From contig JBBPII010000001.1 in NCBI GenBank assembly GCA_038040385.1, forward strand, positions 62,001-126,000: a stretch of 64,000 nucleotides of DNA, in the 5' to 3' direction. Under the pieces are notes generated by a model. The model was not told the DNA's origin and searched no databases. It saw nothing but the letters and a program-made list of their open reading frames with translations. Shown one piece after another: positions 40,742 to 49,755 of this stretch. The translations under genes were made by a program, and so were the position numbers. Within the stretch, counting starts at the first letter, position 1, and each line of letters begins with the position of its first letter. This stretch comes from Gilichinskyi gelida (GTDB lineage: Bacteria; Acidobacteriota; Thermoanaerobaculia; Gp7-AA8).

Positions 40742-42190
40742 ATGATTCCTAAAAAGTACATCGAAAAACTCCGCGGCGAGCTGGCCGGCAGGCTGCTCGA
40801 AGCGGGACAGCCGGGTTACGACCAGTCGCTGGTCATCGACAACGGCCGCATCGATCTGCGTCCGGGCGTGGTGGTCATGTGCGCGAACGCGCAGGACGTG
40901 ATCGCCGCCTACAAGTTCGCCGTCGAGCACGAAATGCATTTCACCGTGCGCGGCGGCGGGCACAGCGCTGCCGGCTACTGCCTGAACCAGGGCGGCATGG
41001 TCATCGACCTCACCAACATGACCGCCAAGCGCCTCGACGTCGACCGGCAGGTCTGCTGGGCGCAGACCGGCAACCGCTGGCACGACCTCTACATCTATCT
41101 GCAGAACACCAACACGGGGTTCATTCCCATCGGCGGCGGCTGCCCGACGGTGGGCATTCCGGGATTCATGCTCGGCGGCGGACTCAGTTTCGTCTCTCGC
41201 TCGTACGGCCTGAGTGTCGACAACCTCCTCTCCATCGACATCGTCACCCCCGACGGCAAGCTGCGCACGATCTCGGCCGATTCCAAGTCGAAAGAAGAGA
41301 AGGACCTCTGGTGGGCGTGCCGCGGCGGCGGCGGCGGGAACTTCGGGATCGCCGTGGCCTTCGAGCTGCGGGTGCACAAGCCGCTCACGCCGACCATGCT
41401 GGTGGGGCAGATCCGCTATCCGACCGAAGCCGCGCCGGAAGTTCTCGGCTTTTACAACGAGTGGATCGAGTCCGCTCCGGACGAGCTGGCGGTGTACGGC
41501 TACATGGGGAAGGTCGCGCTCCCCGCGCACCCCGACACCAAGGTCAACGCCATCGGCCTGACTCCGATCTTCAACGGCGATGCGCGCGCCGGGATGGACC
41601 TCATCGCGCCGATCCTGAAGTTCCCGACCATTTTCATCAATCTCTACAACATGTCCCTGCCGGACTTCGAGATCTACAACGGTCTGCTGACGGTCGTGGG
41701 CGGGAAGTCGGCCTACATCCGATCCGGCTACATGGCGCCGCGGGCGATGACGCAGCCGGCCATCAGCACCCTGACCGGCTTCATGACCACCGCGCCGTCG
41801 CCCGACAGCCTCCTGGTGTGGACGCACACCGGCGGCAAGGTGTCGACGGTGCCGAAAGACGCCACGTCGTACTGGCACCGCGACGCGCGCTTCCTGTGGG
41901 AAGTGAAGGCCATCTGGACGGAGGCCGACCAATTGCTGCAGAACGTCAACTGGGGCTACCAGCTCGGCGAAGCGATGCGGCCGCACGACATCGGCGCCTA
42001 CTGCAACTACATCGATCCGCTGCAAACCAATTGGCAGCAGGAGTTCTACGGTGGCAACTACGACGAGCTCGTTCGCATCAAGAAGGAGTGGGACCCCGAC
42101 AACCACTTCACCTTCCAGCAGGCCATCGGCTCGCCGTTCGAGCCGACCCCCGGCAATTTCTCGCCGCTGTTCCATACGTTCATCGCCTGA
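40742..42190 (+). CDS. BBE-type FAD-linked oxidase (PCMH fold)
   Basis: 482 residues, no signal peptide. The PCMH FAD domain has 'FTVRGGGHSAAGYCLNQGG' (His for covalent 8-alpha-FAD linkage) and 'GGGCPTVGIPGFMLGGGLSFVSR', whose Cys corresponds to the second covalent flavin link of bicovalent enzymes such as glucooligosaccharide oxidase. The C-terminal BBE segment is 'ELVRIKKEWDPDNHFTFQQAIG'. The family oxidises sugars, alkaloids or alcohols with O2. First gene of the co-directional oxidoreductase block; the next starts 28 bp later. Confidence 0.9.
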   Translation: MIPKKYIEKLRGELAGRLLEAGQPGYDQSLVIDNGRIDLRPGVVVMCANAQDVIAAYKFAVEHEMHFTVRGGGHSAAGYCLNQGGMVIDLTNMTAKRLDVDRQVCWAQTGNRWHDLYIYLQNTNTGFIPIGGGCPTVGIPGFMLGGGLSFVSRSYGLSVDNLLSIDIVTPDGKLRTISADSKSKEEKDLWWACRGGGGGNFGIAVAFELRVHKPLTPTMLVGQIRYPTEAAPEVLGFYNEWIESAPDELAVYGYMGKVALPAHPDTKVNAIGLTPIFNGDARAGMDLIAPILKFPTIFINLYNMSLPDFEIYNGLLTVVGGKSAYIRSGYMAPRAMTQPAISTLTGFMTTAPSPDSLLVWTHTGGKVSTVPKDATSYWHRDARFLWEVKAIWTEADQLLQNVNWGYQLGEAMRPHDIGAYCNYIDPLQTNWQQEFYGGNYDELVRIKKEWDPDNHFTFQQAIGSPFEPTPGNFSPLFHTFIA

Positions 42191-42218
42191 TTCGACAGGG
42201 ATTCGGCAGGGAGGACCC

Positions 42219-43580
42219 ATGAGAAAACTGATCATCATCGCGGCGGTGCTGCTCGTCGCCGCCGGACCGCAGACGCCCGATCCGGCCCCGGCACCCCCGT
42301 CGAACGCGCCGCCGCCGATCGTGCTGAGCCCGGCCATTCCCGGCGACGCCAACGTCACCGCCACCACCGTCTCGGTGGAGGCGTTCCAGCCCGACTTCGA
42401 CGTCTATTCCTGGAACACCTTCATCGCCCTGAACTGGCCGCCCGGCAAGGACGGCAACGGCGATCCGAAGAAGATCATCGGCAAGACCGGCGACAACGAC
42501 ACGGTGTGGGAGAACTACCGCGACGTGGTCGACGTCTTCCTCCCCGGCGGCGCGAAGCCGGCGTGGAAGGGCGCGACGGAGGTGCCGGCCGAGTGCAAGA
42601 AGCTGTACAAGCCGGGGATGCGCGTGATGAGTCAGGTCGGCAAGACGCCGACGGTGCTCACCGACTTCAGCCAGCCCTTCAACACCGGCCCGATCATCGA
42701 CCAGAACGGCATCTACACCCGCTTCGAGATTCTGATCAACAAGCCGATGTTCGACTACATCGTCGCCAACTCGCTCTACTCGAAAGTGGGGCAGAAAGCC
42801 TTCACGCCGCCGGTGAAGTTCACCTGCGGCTCGCTCGGCTCGGGCGGGAAGCCGGGCGTCGAGGGAGCGATCATGGTCAAGTCGGGATGGAAGGTGATCA
42901 ACGCTTCCGAGAAGCCGCGCTTCCACACCGAGGACGTGCTGGTGTACTCGCCGGCATCGAAGAATCCGACATACCCGGCGACCTGCACCATGAAGACCGT
43001 GGGCATGGTCGGCCTGCACATCGCCCACAAGACGCAGCATGCCTCGCAGTGGCTCTGGTCGACCTTCGAGCACGTCGACAACGCGCCGACCGATCAGGCC
43101 GTCAAGAGCGGGAAGCTGAAGGCGAAGTACAACTATTACAACCCGAAGTGCTACGCCGCCACCTGCCCGCCGAATCAGATCCCGCCGCGGCCCTGGGACC
43201 CGACCAAGGTCAGCAAGTTCCACAGCCAGGTGGTGCGGATGAATCTGTTCAATCTGCCCATCTACGCGGACAGCGCGGCCGCGCGCAATGCCGACGCGCA
43301 CAAGCTGCTGCTCAGCGTGAGTCGCAAGTCCGTGTGGGCGAACTATGAGCTGATCAGCACCATGTGGCCGACCAACCCCGGCAACTGCGGGGCAGCGCCC
43401 GGCGATCCCCTCGGCACGCCCGCTCCGACGTTCCTCGCCAACACCACGCTCGAGACGTACCTCCAGAGGGTGCCGCCGCAGCCGAACGCTTCGTCGCAAT
43501 GCATCGAGTGCCACCTCAACGCCACCATGACCGTGCCGGTGGCGAGCGACTTCACGTACATCCTTCAGCGTGCGAAATAG
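42219..43580 (+). CDS. Secreted mono-haem c-type cytochrome-like protein
   Basis: 453 residues with signal peptide (MRKLIIIAAVLLVAAGPQ) and a GGAGG ribosome site. Most of the protein is a unique domain rich in aromatic residues ('VYSWNTFIALNWPPGKDGNG', 'VGLHIAHKTQHASQWLWSTFEHVDNAP') with paired cysteines. A single CxxCH haem motif, 'SSQCIECHLNA', is close to the C terminus. Similar large proteins are known from gene neighbourhoods of dehydrogenases; here it probably passes electrons from the FAD enzymes. The enzymatic role of the large domain is unknown. Confidence 0.75.
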   Translation: MRKLIIIAAVLLVAAGPQTPDPAPAPPSNAPPPIVLSPAIPGDANVTATTVSVEAFQPDFDVYSWNTFIALNWPPGKDGNGDPKKIIGKTGDNDTVWENYRDVVDVFLPGGAKPAWKGATEVPAECKKLYKPGMRVMSQVGKTPTVLTDFSQPFNTGPIIDQNGIYTRFEILINKPMFDYIVANSLYSKVGQKAFTPPVKFTCGSLGSGGKPGVEGAIMVKSGWKVINASEKPRFHTEDVLVYSPASKNPTYPATCTMKTVGMVGLHIAHKTQHASQWLWSTFEHVDNAPTDQAVKSGKLKAKYNYYNPKCYAATCPPNQIPPRPWDPTKVSKFHSQVVRMNLFNLPIYADSAAARNADAHKLLLSVSRKSVWANYELISTMWPTNPGNCGAAPGDPLGTPAPTFLANTTLETYLQRVPPQPNASSQCIECHLNATMTVPVASDFTYILQRAK

Positions 43581-43670
43581 ACCCTCATCCGCCCTTCGGG
43601 CACACAACCTGGCCCCTCTCCCGCCTGCGGGAGAGGGTGGCCCTGAGCGTAGCGAAGGGCCGGGTGAGGG
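43581..43670. repeat. Palindromic intergenic repeat, family A copy 3
   Basis: ACCCTCATCC at the left and GGGTGAGGG at the right flank a CCTCTCCCGC / GCGGGAGAGG hairpin. This is the shorter, one-hairpin version and the only large gap inside the oxidoreductase block. Confidence 0.8.
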
Positions 43671-43700
43671 AGTGACTCGAATCACAGAAAGGCCCATACC

Positions 43701-44225
43701 ATGACCGACATACCGACCCCCGCACCCGAGGCCGACGTTCAGGACTTCGCCAACATGTCGGCGGCGCTGACGGGATTTCAAGCGAGCGTGCTGAAACCGA
43801 AGCTCGATCCCGTCGGATTGGCGCGCACGTACTACGAGTTCGCCCTGGCGCAAGTCGGCGCCGCGTCGATGTCGGCGCTGCTCAACGCCTACCGCTCGAT
43901 CCAATCGCAGCCGCCGCAGGCCGTCGCCGATATGCTGCTCGAGACAGTCAGCCCCACGCCGTCGAATCAGGCGCTGATCTGCCAGAGCATCATCGCCATG
44001 TGGTACCTCGGCGCCTGGTACATCCCCGGCGTGAAAGGCGACTTCGGCTTCCCGCCCACGCCGCTGCAGATCATCTCCTCGCAGGCCTATACGAATGGGC
44101 TGGTGTGGAAGGTGATGCAGTCGCACCCGATGGGCTTCAGCCCCTTCACCTTCGGCTATTGGAGCCAGCCGCCCGGGTCGTTGTCGACCTTCGGCGTCAA
44201 TACCGGCAGCGGAGGTGGGCAATGA
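43701..44225 (+). CDS. FAD-SLDH-like small subunit of a GMC dehydrogenase
   Basis: 174 residues without a signal peptide. 'FQASVLKPKLDPVGLARTYYEFAL' and 'IIAMWYLGAWYIPGVKGDFGFPPTPLQIISSQAYTNGLVWKVMQSHPMGFSPFTFGYWSQPP' match the membrane-bound FAD-dependent D-sorbitol dehydrogenase small-subunit family. In related enzymes this subunit is a chaperone and is needed for export and assembly of the catalytic GMC subunit, encoded by the next overlapping gene (ATGA at 44222). Confidence 0.85.
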   Translation: MTDIPTPAPEADVQDFANMSAALTGFQASVLKPKLDPVGLARTYYEFALAQVGAASMSALLNAYRSIQSQPPQAVADMLLETVSPTPSNQALICQSIIAMWYLGAWYIPGVKGDFGFPPTPLQIISSQAYTNGLVWKVMQSHPMGFSPFTFGYWSQPPGSLSTFGVNTGSGGGQ

Positions 44226-46177
44226 GCGCGAGCACGCCGAACACTCCGGGCCGTCCGCAATACGACGTGGTCATCGTCGGCGCCGGCGTCTCCGGCAACA
44301 CCATCGCCATGCAGCTCGGATTGGCCGGCAAGAAGGTGCTGATCCTCGAGGCGGGCGTGGCGGTGCCCGACAGCCGCGAGGAGTACATGGAGAACTTCTA
44401 CCTCGCGCTGGCGAAGACGCCGGAAGCGCCGTATCCGACGATCGCCGGACGGACGTCGGTCAATGGATCGATCACCCAAGCCGACCCCGCCACCCTTCCC
44501 ACCCCGCGCGCGACGGTGCTGGGGCTTGGCCACAAGCCGAATTTGAGCTACCTCGTCCAAGCCCCGCCGGAAGCAGACGACAAGAACAACAAAGACCCCC
44601 AAAACCCGAAACCGTTGCCGGACGGCAGCGTGCGCGGTCTGCAGTTCTCGAGCACCTACGAGCGGATCGGCGGCGGGACGTCGTGGCACTGGCTGGGGAC
44701 CTCGCTCCGCGAGATGCAAAACGACATTCAGATGAAGACGAAGTACGGCGTCTTCTATGACTGGCCGGTGACGTACAGCGAGATGCAGGAGCTGTGGGCG
44801 CTGGCGGAAAAGACGATCGGCGTCGCGGCGAGCGTGGCGCAGCAGGAGCCGCTGGAAGTCGTCGGCCTCAAGTTTCCGCCAGGTTATCAATACCCGATGG
44901 GTCCCATCCCGATGAGCATCGTCGACCAGACCGTGAGCACGGGAGTGGCCGGACTGCAGGTGCCCGGGATGCTCGACGGCGACGGCGACAAGCGCATGTA
45001 CGACGTCTTCGTCACCCCCACTCCGGCCGGCCGCAACTCCGAGCCGTACCAGGACCGCCGGGTCTGCGCCGGCAACACCAACTGCATCCCCATCTGCCCC
45101 ATTCAGGCCAAGTGGGACCCGACCGTCACTCTCGGCACCGCGCTCGATACCGGCAACGTGACGGTCAGCTATCAGTCGGTCGCCGTCAACGTGGCGGTGC
45201 AAGGGAAGAGCGCCACGCGCATCGACTACCTGGTGTGGTCGCGCGACGCGAACGGCAAATTGACCAGCGAGAAAAAGTCGGTCACCGGAAAGATGTACGT
45301 CCTGGCGGCCCACGCCATCGAGAACGCGAAGCTCCTGCTGATGTCCCAGGACGACAAGGGCAACAAGGGAATCGCGAACAGCAGCGACCAGGTCGGCCGC
45401 AATCTCATGGACCACGTGCTCTATCTGTCGTGGGCGCTCATCAACCCGAACGACGATCCGATCTGGGGATATCGCGGGCCGCTGGCAACCTCGGGGATCG
45501 AGTCGCTGCGCGACGGCGACTTCCGCAAATATCGCTCGTCGTTCCGCATGGAGATCGGCAACGAGGGGTGGAACTTCTCGGCCAGCGATCCCTACAACAC
45601 CACGATGGATTACATCCAGGGCGCGAACAACGCGCTGCTCAACCCGAACAAGCAGCGCCTCGGCGGCCTGGCGCTGGTGCAGAAGCTCAACAGTCTCTTG
45701 ACGCGCCAGTTCCGCATCGGGGTGATGTTCGACCAGGCGCCGCTGCCGGAAAACCGCGTCACGCTCGATCCGACCTACACCGACGGCCTCGGCCTCCCGC
45801 GGCCGCACATCGATTACGGCCTCGACCCCTACACCATGGAAGGCTTCCGCGTTGCCGCCGACGTCTGTTCCAAGGTCTACGAGCGGATGGGCGCCCAGGA
45901 GTTCACCACCACCGGCAAAGGCGGCACCGGCGACTTCACGTACAAGGGAAAGAACTACCACTACTACGGCGCCGGACACGTCATGGGAACGCACCGGATG
46001 GGAAACGACTCGGCCTCGTCGGTGGTCGACGGGAGCCAGCGCTCGCACGACGTCCCGAATCTCTGGATCGTCGGAAGCGGCAGCTTCCCGACCGTAGCCA
46101 CCGCAAACCCGACGCTGACTCTGATGGGGCTGGCGTTCAAATCGGCGAAGAGCATTCTCACCGAGCTCGGTTCCTGA
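44222..46177 (+). CDS. GMC oxidoreductase with an Fe-S cluster motif
   Basis: 651 residues. FAD-binding Rossmann motif 'DVVIVGAGVSGNTIAMQLGLAGKKVLILEAG', GMC block 'YERIGGGTSWHWLGTSLR', and C-terminal active-site region 'GAGHVMGTHRMGNDSASSVVDGSQRSHDVPNLWIVGSGSFPTVATANPTLTLMGLAFKSA'. Residues Cys282, Cys288 and Cys292 ('CAGNTNCIPICPIQAKW') have the C-x5-C-x3-C spacing that binds a [3Fe-4S] cluster in bacterial FAD-glucose dehydrogenases. With the small subunit and a c-type cytochrome in the same block this predicts an electron-transferring sugar/alcohol dehydrogenase complex; the substrate is unknown. Confidence 0.92.
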   Translation: MSASTPNTPGRPQYDVVIVGAGVSGNTIAMQLGLAGKKVLILEAGVAVPDSREEYMENFYLALAKTPEAPYPTIAGRTSVNGSITQADPATLPTPRATVLGLGHKPNLSYLVQAPPEADDKNNKDPQNPKPLPDGSVRGLQFSSTYERIGGGTSWHWLGTSLREMQNDIQMKTKYGVFYDWPVTYSEMQELWALAEKTIGVAASVAQQEPLEVVGLKFPPGYQYPMGPIPMSIVDQTVSTGVAGLQVPGMLDGDGDKRMYDVFVTPTPAGRNSEPYQDRRVCAGNTNCIPICPIQAKWDPTVTLGTALDTGNVTVSYQSVAVNVAVQGKSATRIDYLVWSRDANGKLTSEKKSVTGKMYVLAAHAIENAKLLLMSQDDKGNKGIANSSDQVGRNLMDHVLYLSWALINPNDDPIWGYRGPLATSGIESLRDGDFRKYRSSFRMEIGNEGWNFSASDPYNTTMDYIQGANNALLNPNKQRLGGLALVQKLNSLLTRQFRIGVMFDQAPLPENRVTLDPTYTDGLGLPRPHIDYGLDPYTMEGFRVAADVCSKVYERMGAQEFTTTGKGGTGDFTYKGKNYHYYGAGHVMGTHRMGNDSASSVVDGSQRSHDVPNLWIVGSGSFPTVATANPTLTLMGLAFKSAKSILTELGS

Positions 46178-46186
46178 GGAGGGATC

Positions 46187-46936
46187 ATGTACATCATCAA
46201 CGCGTTCTTTTCGATCGTCCCCGGCAATGAGCGGAAGGCGTACGATGCGCTCGGCCAGCTTGCCCTGCAGGTCCAGCGCTCCGAGCCCGACACCTGGTTC
46301 TATCTGATCCACACCCCGAACCTCGATCCCGGCATCAACATCTACCCGCCGCCCGCCCCGGTGCAGGTGGCATTCGTCGAGGGCTACAAGGACCGCGACG
46401 CGTTCGTCGCCCATCACACCGGTCCCAACCTGAGGAATTTCATCACCAACTACGGGTCGCTCTTCCTCAACATGTACGGGCCGACGTCGCCGTTCGTGAT
46501 CGTGCAGACCCTCGAACTGGCGGTCGGATTCATCCGCCCCGAGGAGGTGGACCCCAACGTGTTCCAGGTCGAGGCGCGCTGGGTGATGAAGCCGGGCAAC
46601 CGGAAGAACGTCGCGGCGGCGCTCGTCGACTACGTCAAGGCGGTGAAGGACAACGAGCCCGGGACCTACATGTACACGGTGAGCTTCGCCGACGAGTCGC
46701 CCGACTCGCTGGCCATCCCTCCGATGCAGCTCGACCAAGTCACATACAACTCGGCGTGGAAGGACCACGAGGCGTTCGTCGCGCATACCAAGGAGCCGGT
46801 GTATCAGGACTTCCTCAAGGCGCACGGCGACCTGTTCGTTCAGGCTGTTCCCGGGTCGACCATGCATCCGTACATGACCACGTCGGTGCTCAAGCGGCTG
46901 GCCGGCTTCCTCCGGCCAGAGGCCTTCGTCGGATGA
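46187..46936 (+). CDS. Tandem ABM-domain monooxygenase-like protein
   Basis: 249 residues with AGGAGG before the start. Two dimeric alpha-beta barrel (antibiotic-biosynthesis monooxygenase, ABM) units: 'MYIINAFFSIVPGNERKAYDALGQLALQVQRSEPDTWFYLIHTP...FVEGYKDRDAFVAHHTGPNL' and 'VFQVEARWVMKPGNRKNVAAALVDYVKAVKDNEPGTYMYTVSF...WKDHEAFVAHTKEPVYQDF'. Fused ABM pairs form a pseudo-dimer. Family members perform cofactor-free oxygenation of quinol-type rings or act as binding proteins. The 4-bp overlap with the next gene indicates cotranscription. Confidence 0.8.
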   Translation: MYIINAFFSIVPGNERKAYDALGQLALQVQRSEPDTWFYLIHTPNLDPGINIYPPPAPVQVAFVEGYKDRDAFVAHHTGPNLRNFITNYGSLFLNMYGPTSPFVIVQTLELAVGFIRPEEVDPNVFQVEARWVMKPGNRKNVAAALVDYVKAVKDNEPGTYMYTVSFADESPDSLAIPPMQLDQVTYNSAWKDHEAFVAHTKEPVYQDFLKAHGDLFVQAVPGSTMHPYMTTSVLKRLAGFLRPEAFVG

Positions 46937-47772
46937 GCGGACAACTCCCGCCGGTCACCGGCGGCACCATCCCCGCCGCCGTCGTGGCGCAGTTCGTCCG
47001 CTCGTCGGGCATGACCATCGAACAGTTGATGCTCGCCCTCATCCCGCAGGCGCAACAGGCAGCCATCCCGCCGATCTCGAACTTCTTCGTCGGCGCCGTG
47101 GCCCTCGGGGCGAGCGGCAGTATCTACTTCGGCGCGAATTACGAGTTCGTCGGGCAGGCGCTCAGCTTCACCGTCCACGGCGAGCAGGCGGCGACGGCGC
47201 ACGCCATCTCGTACGGCGAGACCGGCATGCTGAAGCTCGCCGTTTCCGCCGCGCCGTGCGGCTACTGCCGGCAGTTTCTCTACGAGCTGAGCACCGCGTC
47301 GACGCTCGAGATCCTGCTGCCGGACACCCCCGCCGCTCTGCTGACCACGCTCATCCCCGACGCCTTCGGCCCCGCCGACCTCGGCGTCACCGCGGCGTTG
47401 ATGTCGCCGCAGTCGCACGGCATGGCCGTTCCATCAGCGCCCAGCGATCCCGTCGTCCAGGCGGCGCTGAAGGCGGCAAACGCCTCGTATGCCCCATACA
47501 CCTTCGGCTATGCCGGCGTGGCGCTGAAGACGGGGGACGGCGGCATCTTCAGCGGCTCGGTCGCGGAGAACGCCGCGTACAACCCGAGCATGTCGCCGCT
47601 CGAAGCGGCGGTGGTCAGCCTGGTCATCTCGGGCGGCAAGTCATACGCCGACATCGTCGACGCCGTGCTGGTCGAGGCGGGCTCGAAAGCCAGCCAGGTT
47701 GGCGCGACGCGCACGGTCCTCGGCACGATCACACCGGTCACACTCCGCGCCTATCAGGCGCAGTCGTCCTGA
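46933..47772 (+). CDS. Cytidine deaminase-like protein (two-domain)
   Basis: 279 residues from ATG 46933. The N-terminal domain carries the zinc/catalytic signature 'FTVHGEQAATAHAI' (His/Glu) and 'AAPCGYCRQFLYEL' (PCxxC). A second degenerate CDA domain ('NASYAPYTFGYAGVALKTGDGGIFSGSVAENAAYNPSMSPLEAAVVSLV') follows, as in E. coli-type dimeric cytidine deaminase. The usual H-A-E is H-G-E here. Its presence in an oxidoreductase block is unexpected; it may act on an aminated heterocycle other than cytidine. Confidence 0.78.
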   Translation: MSGQLPPVTGGTIPAAVVAQFVRSSGMTIEQLMLALIPQAQQAAIPPISNFFVGAVALGASGSIYFGANYEFVGQALSFTVHGEQAATAHAISYGETGMLKLAVSAAPCGYCRQFLYELSTASTLEILLPDTPAALLTTLIPDAFGPADLGVTAALMSPQSHGMAVPSAPSDPVVQAALKAANASYAPYTFGYAGVALKTGDGGIFSGSVAENAAYNPSMSPLEAAVVSLVISGGKSYADIVDAVLVEAGSKASQVGATRTVLGTITPVTLRAYQAQSS

Positions 47773-47790
47773 AGAAAGAGGAGAAGCGCG

Positions 47791-49392
47791 ATGCGGAACG
47801 TTTGCCGTGTGGTCACCACGCTCGTAGGGCTGGCGGGAGCCGCCACGCTCTCGGCGCAGCAGGCATTGCCGGATCCGGTCTTCTGGTCGGCTGCGGACAT
47901 CCGCAACAAGCCGCTGGTCATCGCGCCCGGCACGGTCACCATCGGTTTGCAATCGATGCAGACCAATCTCTACAACGGGATGTACATCCCTCCTGTCTTT
48001 CGTCTGTCGCCCGGCGATTCGCTAGACCTCACGGTCATCAATCAGATGCTGCCGGAGGATGCCGGCGGCGTCATCGTTACGCCGTCCGTGAACACCAGCG
48101 CCGTGAGCGCTGCAAAAGCGCCGGCCGCGAGACCGGCTGTGGTGCAGGCGGTTCCCAGTCTGTTCGAAGGCCTCGGCATGGAGAAGCGGGCCACGACCGA
48201 GTCCATTCGCCAGACCATGGCGGCCATGATGCACGTTCCGGACTTCTACACGAACGTGCACTATCACGGGTTCGGCGTGTCGCCGCTCGGCAGCGGCGAC
48301 AACGTCTTCGTGGTGGTCAAGCCGCGCGAGACGTTCAAGTACAGCGTGGCCATCCCCGCCGATCACCCGACCGGACTCTATTGGTATCACCCGCATCCGC
48401 ACCAGATCAGCGAGGCGCAGGTGCTCGGCGGAATGTCGGGCGCCATGATCATCGACGGAATCGAGCAGCAACGCCCCTTTTTGCAGGGAATGCGGCAGCG
48501 GGTGATGATGCTCAAGCACATCAGCTTCCCGAGTCCGCCCAATACTCCGGCGTCCAATACCTACTCGATCAACGGCACCGTCGGTGCGCGCATCGACATC
48601 CGTCCCGGGGAACAGCAGTTCTGGCGGATTGCGAACGTCGGCGCGAACGCCAACTTCCATCTGACGCTTGGCGGACCGAAGTTTCTCCTCGTCGCCCAGG
48701 ATGGAAATCTGCTCGAGCAGCCGACCACGATGAGCGATCTCTTCATTCCGCCGGGTGCCCGATTCGAAGTGGTGGTGACCGGCCCGCCGGCGGGCAGCTA
48801 TCCACTGAAGACCCTCGCCGTGGAAATCATCGAGAACATCGATTTCCCCACCGAGACGACGCTGGCCACGTTGGTCTCGAGCGGGGCGGCTCAACCCGCG
48901 CGGGCCCTCGCGGTGCCTGCCGCGAAGTCCGATGACCGGCCGGGCGTGCAGGCCATTCGGGACGCGCCGGTCGCGCGGCGCTGCACATGGACGTTCACCC
49001 AGTTGCCGGACGCATCGAAGTTCATGATCAACAACAACGTGTGTGACATGAACCGCGTCGACACGCAGGTGAAGCTCGGCACGTACGAAGAGTGGACGAT
49101 CGTCAACGATTCGCCCGAGCTCCACACCTTCCACATCCATCAGACGGACTACCTGGTGACGGCGATCGACGGCAAGCCGGTCACCATGAACCACACCCAG
49201 GACACCCTGAACCTGCCGTTCAAGGACGCCGCCGGGACCCACTCTGTGACGATCAAGATTCCGTTCGTCAATCCGCTGATCGTCGGCGAGTTCGTCTTCC
49301 ATTGCCACGTCCTCAACCACGAGGATCGGGGGATGATGGCAAACATCGTCGTTTCGAAAGACACCGCACTGCCGAATTCGGCCTGCAAATGA
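47791..49392 (+). CDS. Secreted multicopper oxidase
   Basis: 533 residues with signal peptide (MRNVCRVVTTLVGLAGAATLSAQ). All four copper-binding segments are present: 'VHYHGFG' (~157), 'YWYHPHPHQISEAQ' (~200), 'LHTFHIHQTDY' (~445) and 'FHCHVLNHEDRGMMANIV' (~503), the last including the type 1 Cys-His pair. A ~60-residue insertion ('SVNTSAVSAAKAPAARPAV') lies before the first motif. The enzyme oxidises phenolics, amines or metal ions and reduces O2 to water. AGGAG precedes the start. Confidence 0.93.
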   Translation: MRNVCRVVTTLVGLAGAATLSAQQALPDPVFWSAADIRNKPLVIAPGTVTIGLQSMQTNLYNGMYIPPVFRLSPGDSLDLTVINQMLPEDAGGVIVTPSVNTSAVSAAKAPAARPAVVQAVPSLFEGLGMEKRATTESIRQTMAAMMHVPDFYTNVHYHGFGVSPLGSGDNVFVVVKPRETFKYSVAIPADHPTGLYWYHPHPHQISEAQVLGGMSGAMIIDGIEQQRPFLQGMRQRVMMLKHISFPSPPNTPASNTYSINGTVGARIDIRPGEQQFWRIANVGANANFHLTLGGPKFLLVAQDGNLLEQPTTMSDLFIPPGARFEVVVTGPPAGSYPLKTLAVEIIENIDFPTETTLATLVSSGAAQPARALAVPAAKSDDRPGVQAIRDAPVARRCTWTFTQLPDASKFMINNNVCDMNRVDTQVKLGTYEEWTIVNDSPELHTFHIHQTDYLVTAIDGKPVTMNHTQDTLNLPFKDAAGTHSVTIKIPFVNPLIVGEFVFHCHVLNHEDRGMMANIVVSKDTALPNSACK

Positions 49393-49416
49393 CGTCCTGA
49401 CGAAGAGGAGAAAACC

Positions 49417-49755
49417 ATGCCTGACTTCTTGATCAAGATCGTTTCCCTCGGCGGGGGAGTGGGGTTCCAGCCCGACATCCCCGGACTCGAGGCGGGCGAC
49501 CCGCTGTACGTTGCGCCGAACTCGCTGGTGTGCTGGAACAACCACACCAACGATCCCCACCAGGTGGCGACGGACGACGGAAAGTACACCTCGGACGAGA
49601 TCCTCCCCACGCTCTCGTCGAAGATGGACTACTACGCCCCTGCCACCGACGGCGAGGTGCCGTATCACTGCGCCAAACATGACGGCGAGATCGGAAAGAT
49701 CATCGTCACGGCCGTGGTGAACATGGCTCCTCTTTCCACGGAGGAGAACCAATGA
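49417..49755 (+). CDS. Cupredoxin (blue-copper-like) protein
   Basis: 112 residues. The beta-barrel has copper ligands His ('TNDPHQVATDDG'), Cys ('VPYHCAKHDGEIGKIIV', His-Cys pair) and a downstream His. No signal peptide is seen, in contrast with neighbouring oxidases. A His at the second position of the Cys loop (YHC) is like plastocyanin-type proteins. It lies between the two multicopper oxidases (25 bp after one, 4-bp overlap with the other), so it may shuttle electrons to them, or be an accessory domain split from an oxidase. Confidence 0.82.
   Translation: MPDFLIKIVSLGGGVGFQPDIPGLEAGDPLYVAPNSLVCWNNHTNDPHQVATDDGKYTSDEILPTLSSKMDYYAPATDGEVPYHCAKHDGEIGKIIVTAVVNMAPLSTEENQ

Noticed and set aside
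44156..46867. 903-codon open frame antisense to the GMC and ABM genes
   Set aside because: It overlaps clearly homologous genes on the other strand and has no family features; GC-driven open frame.
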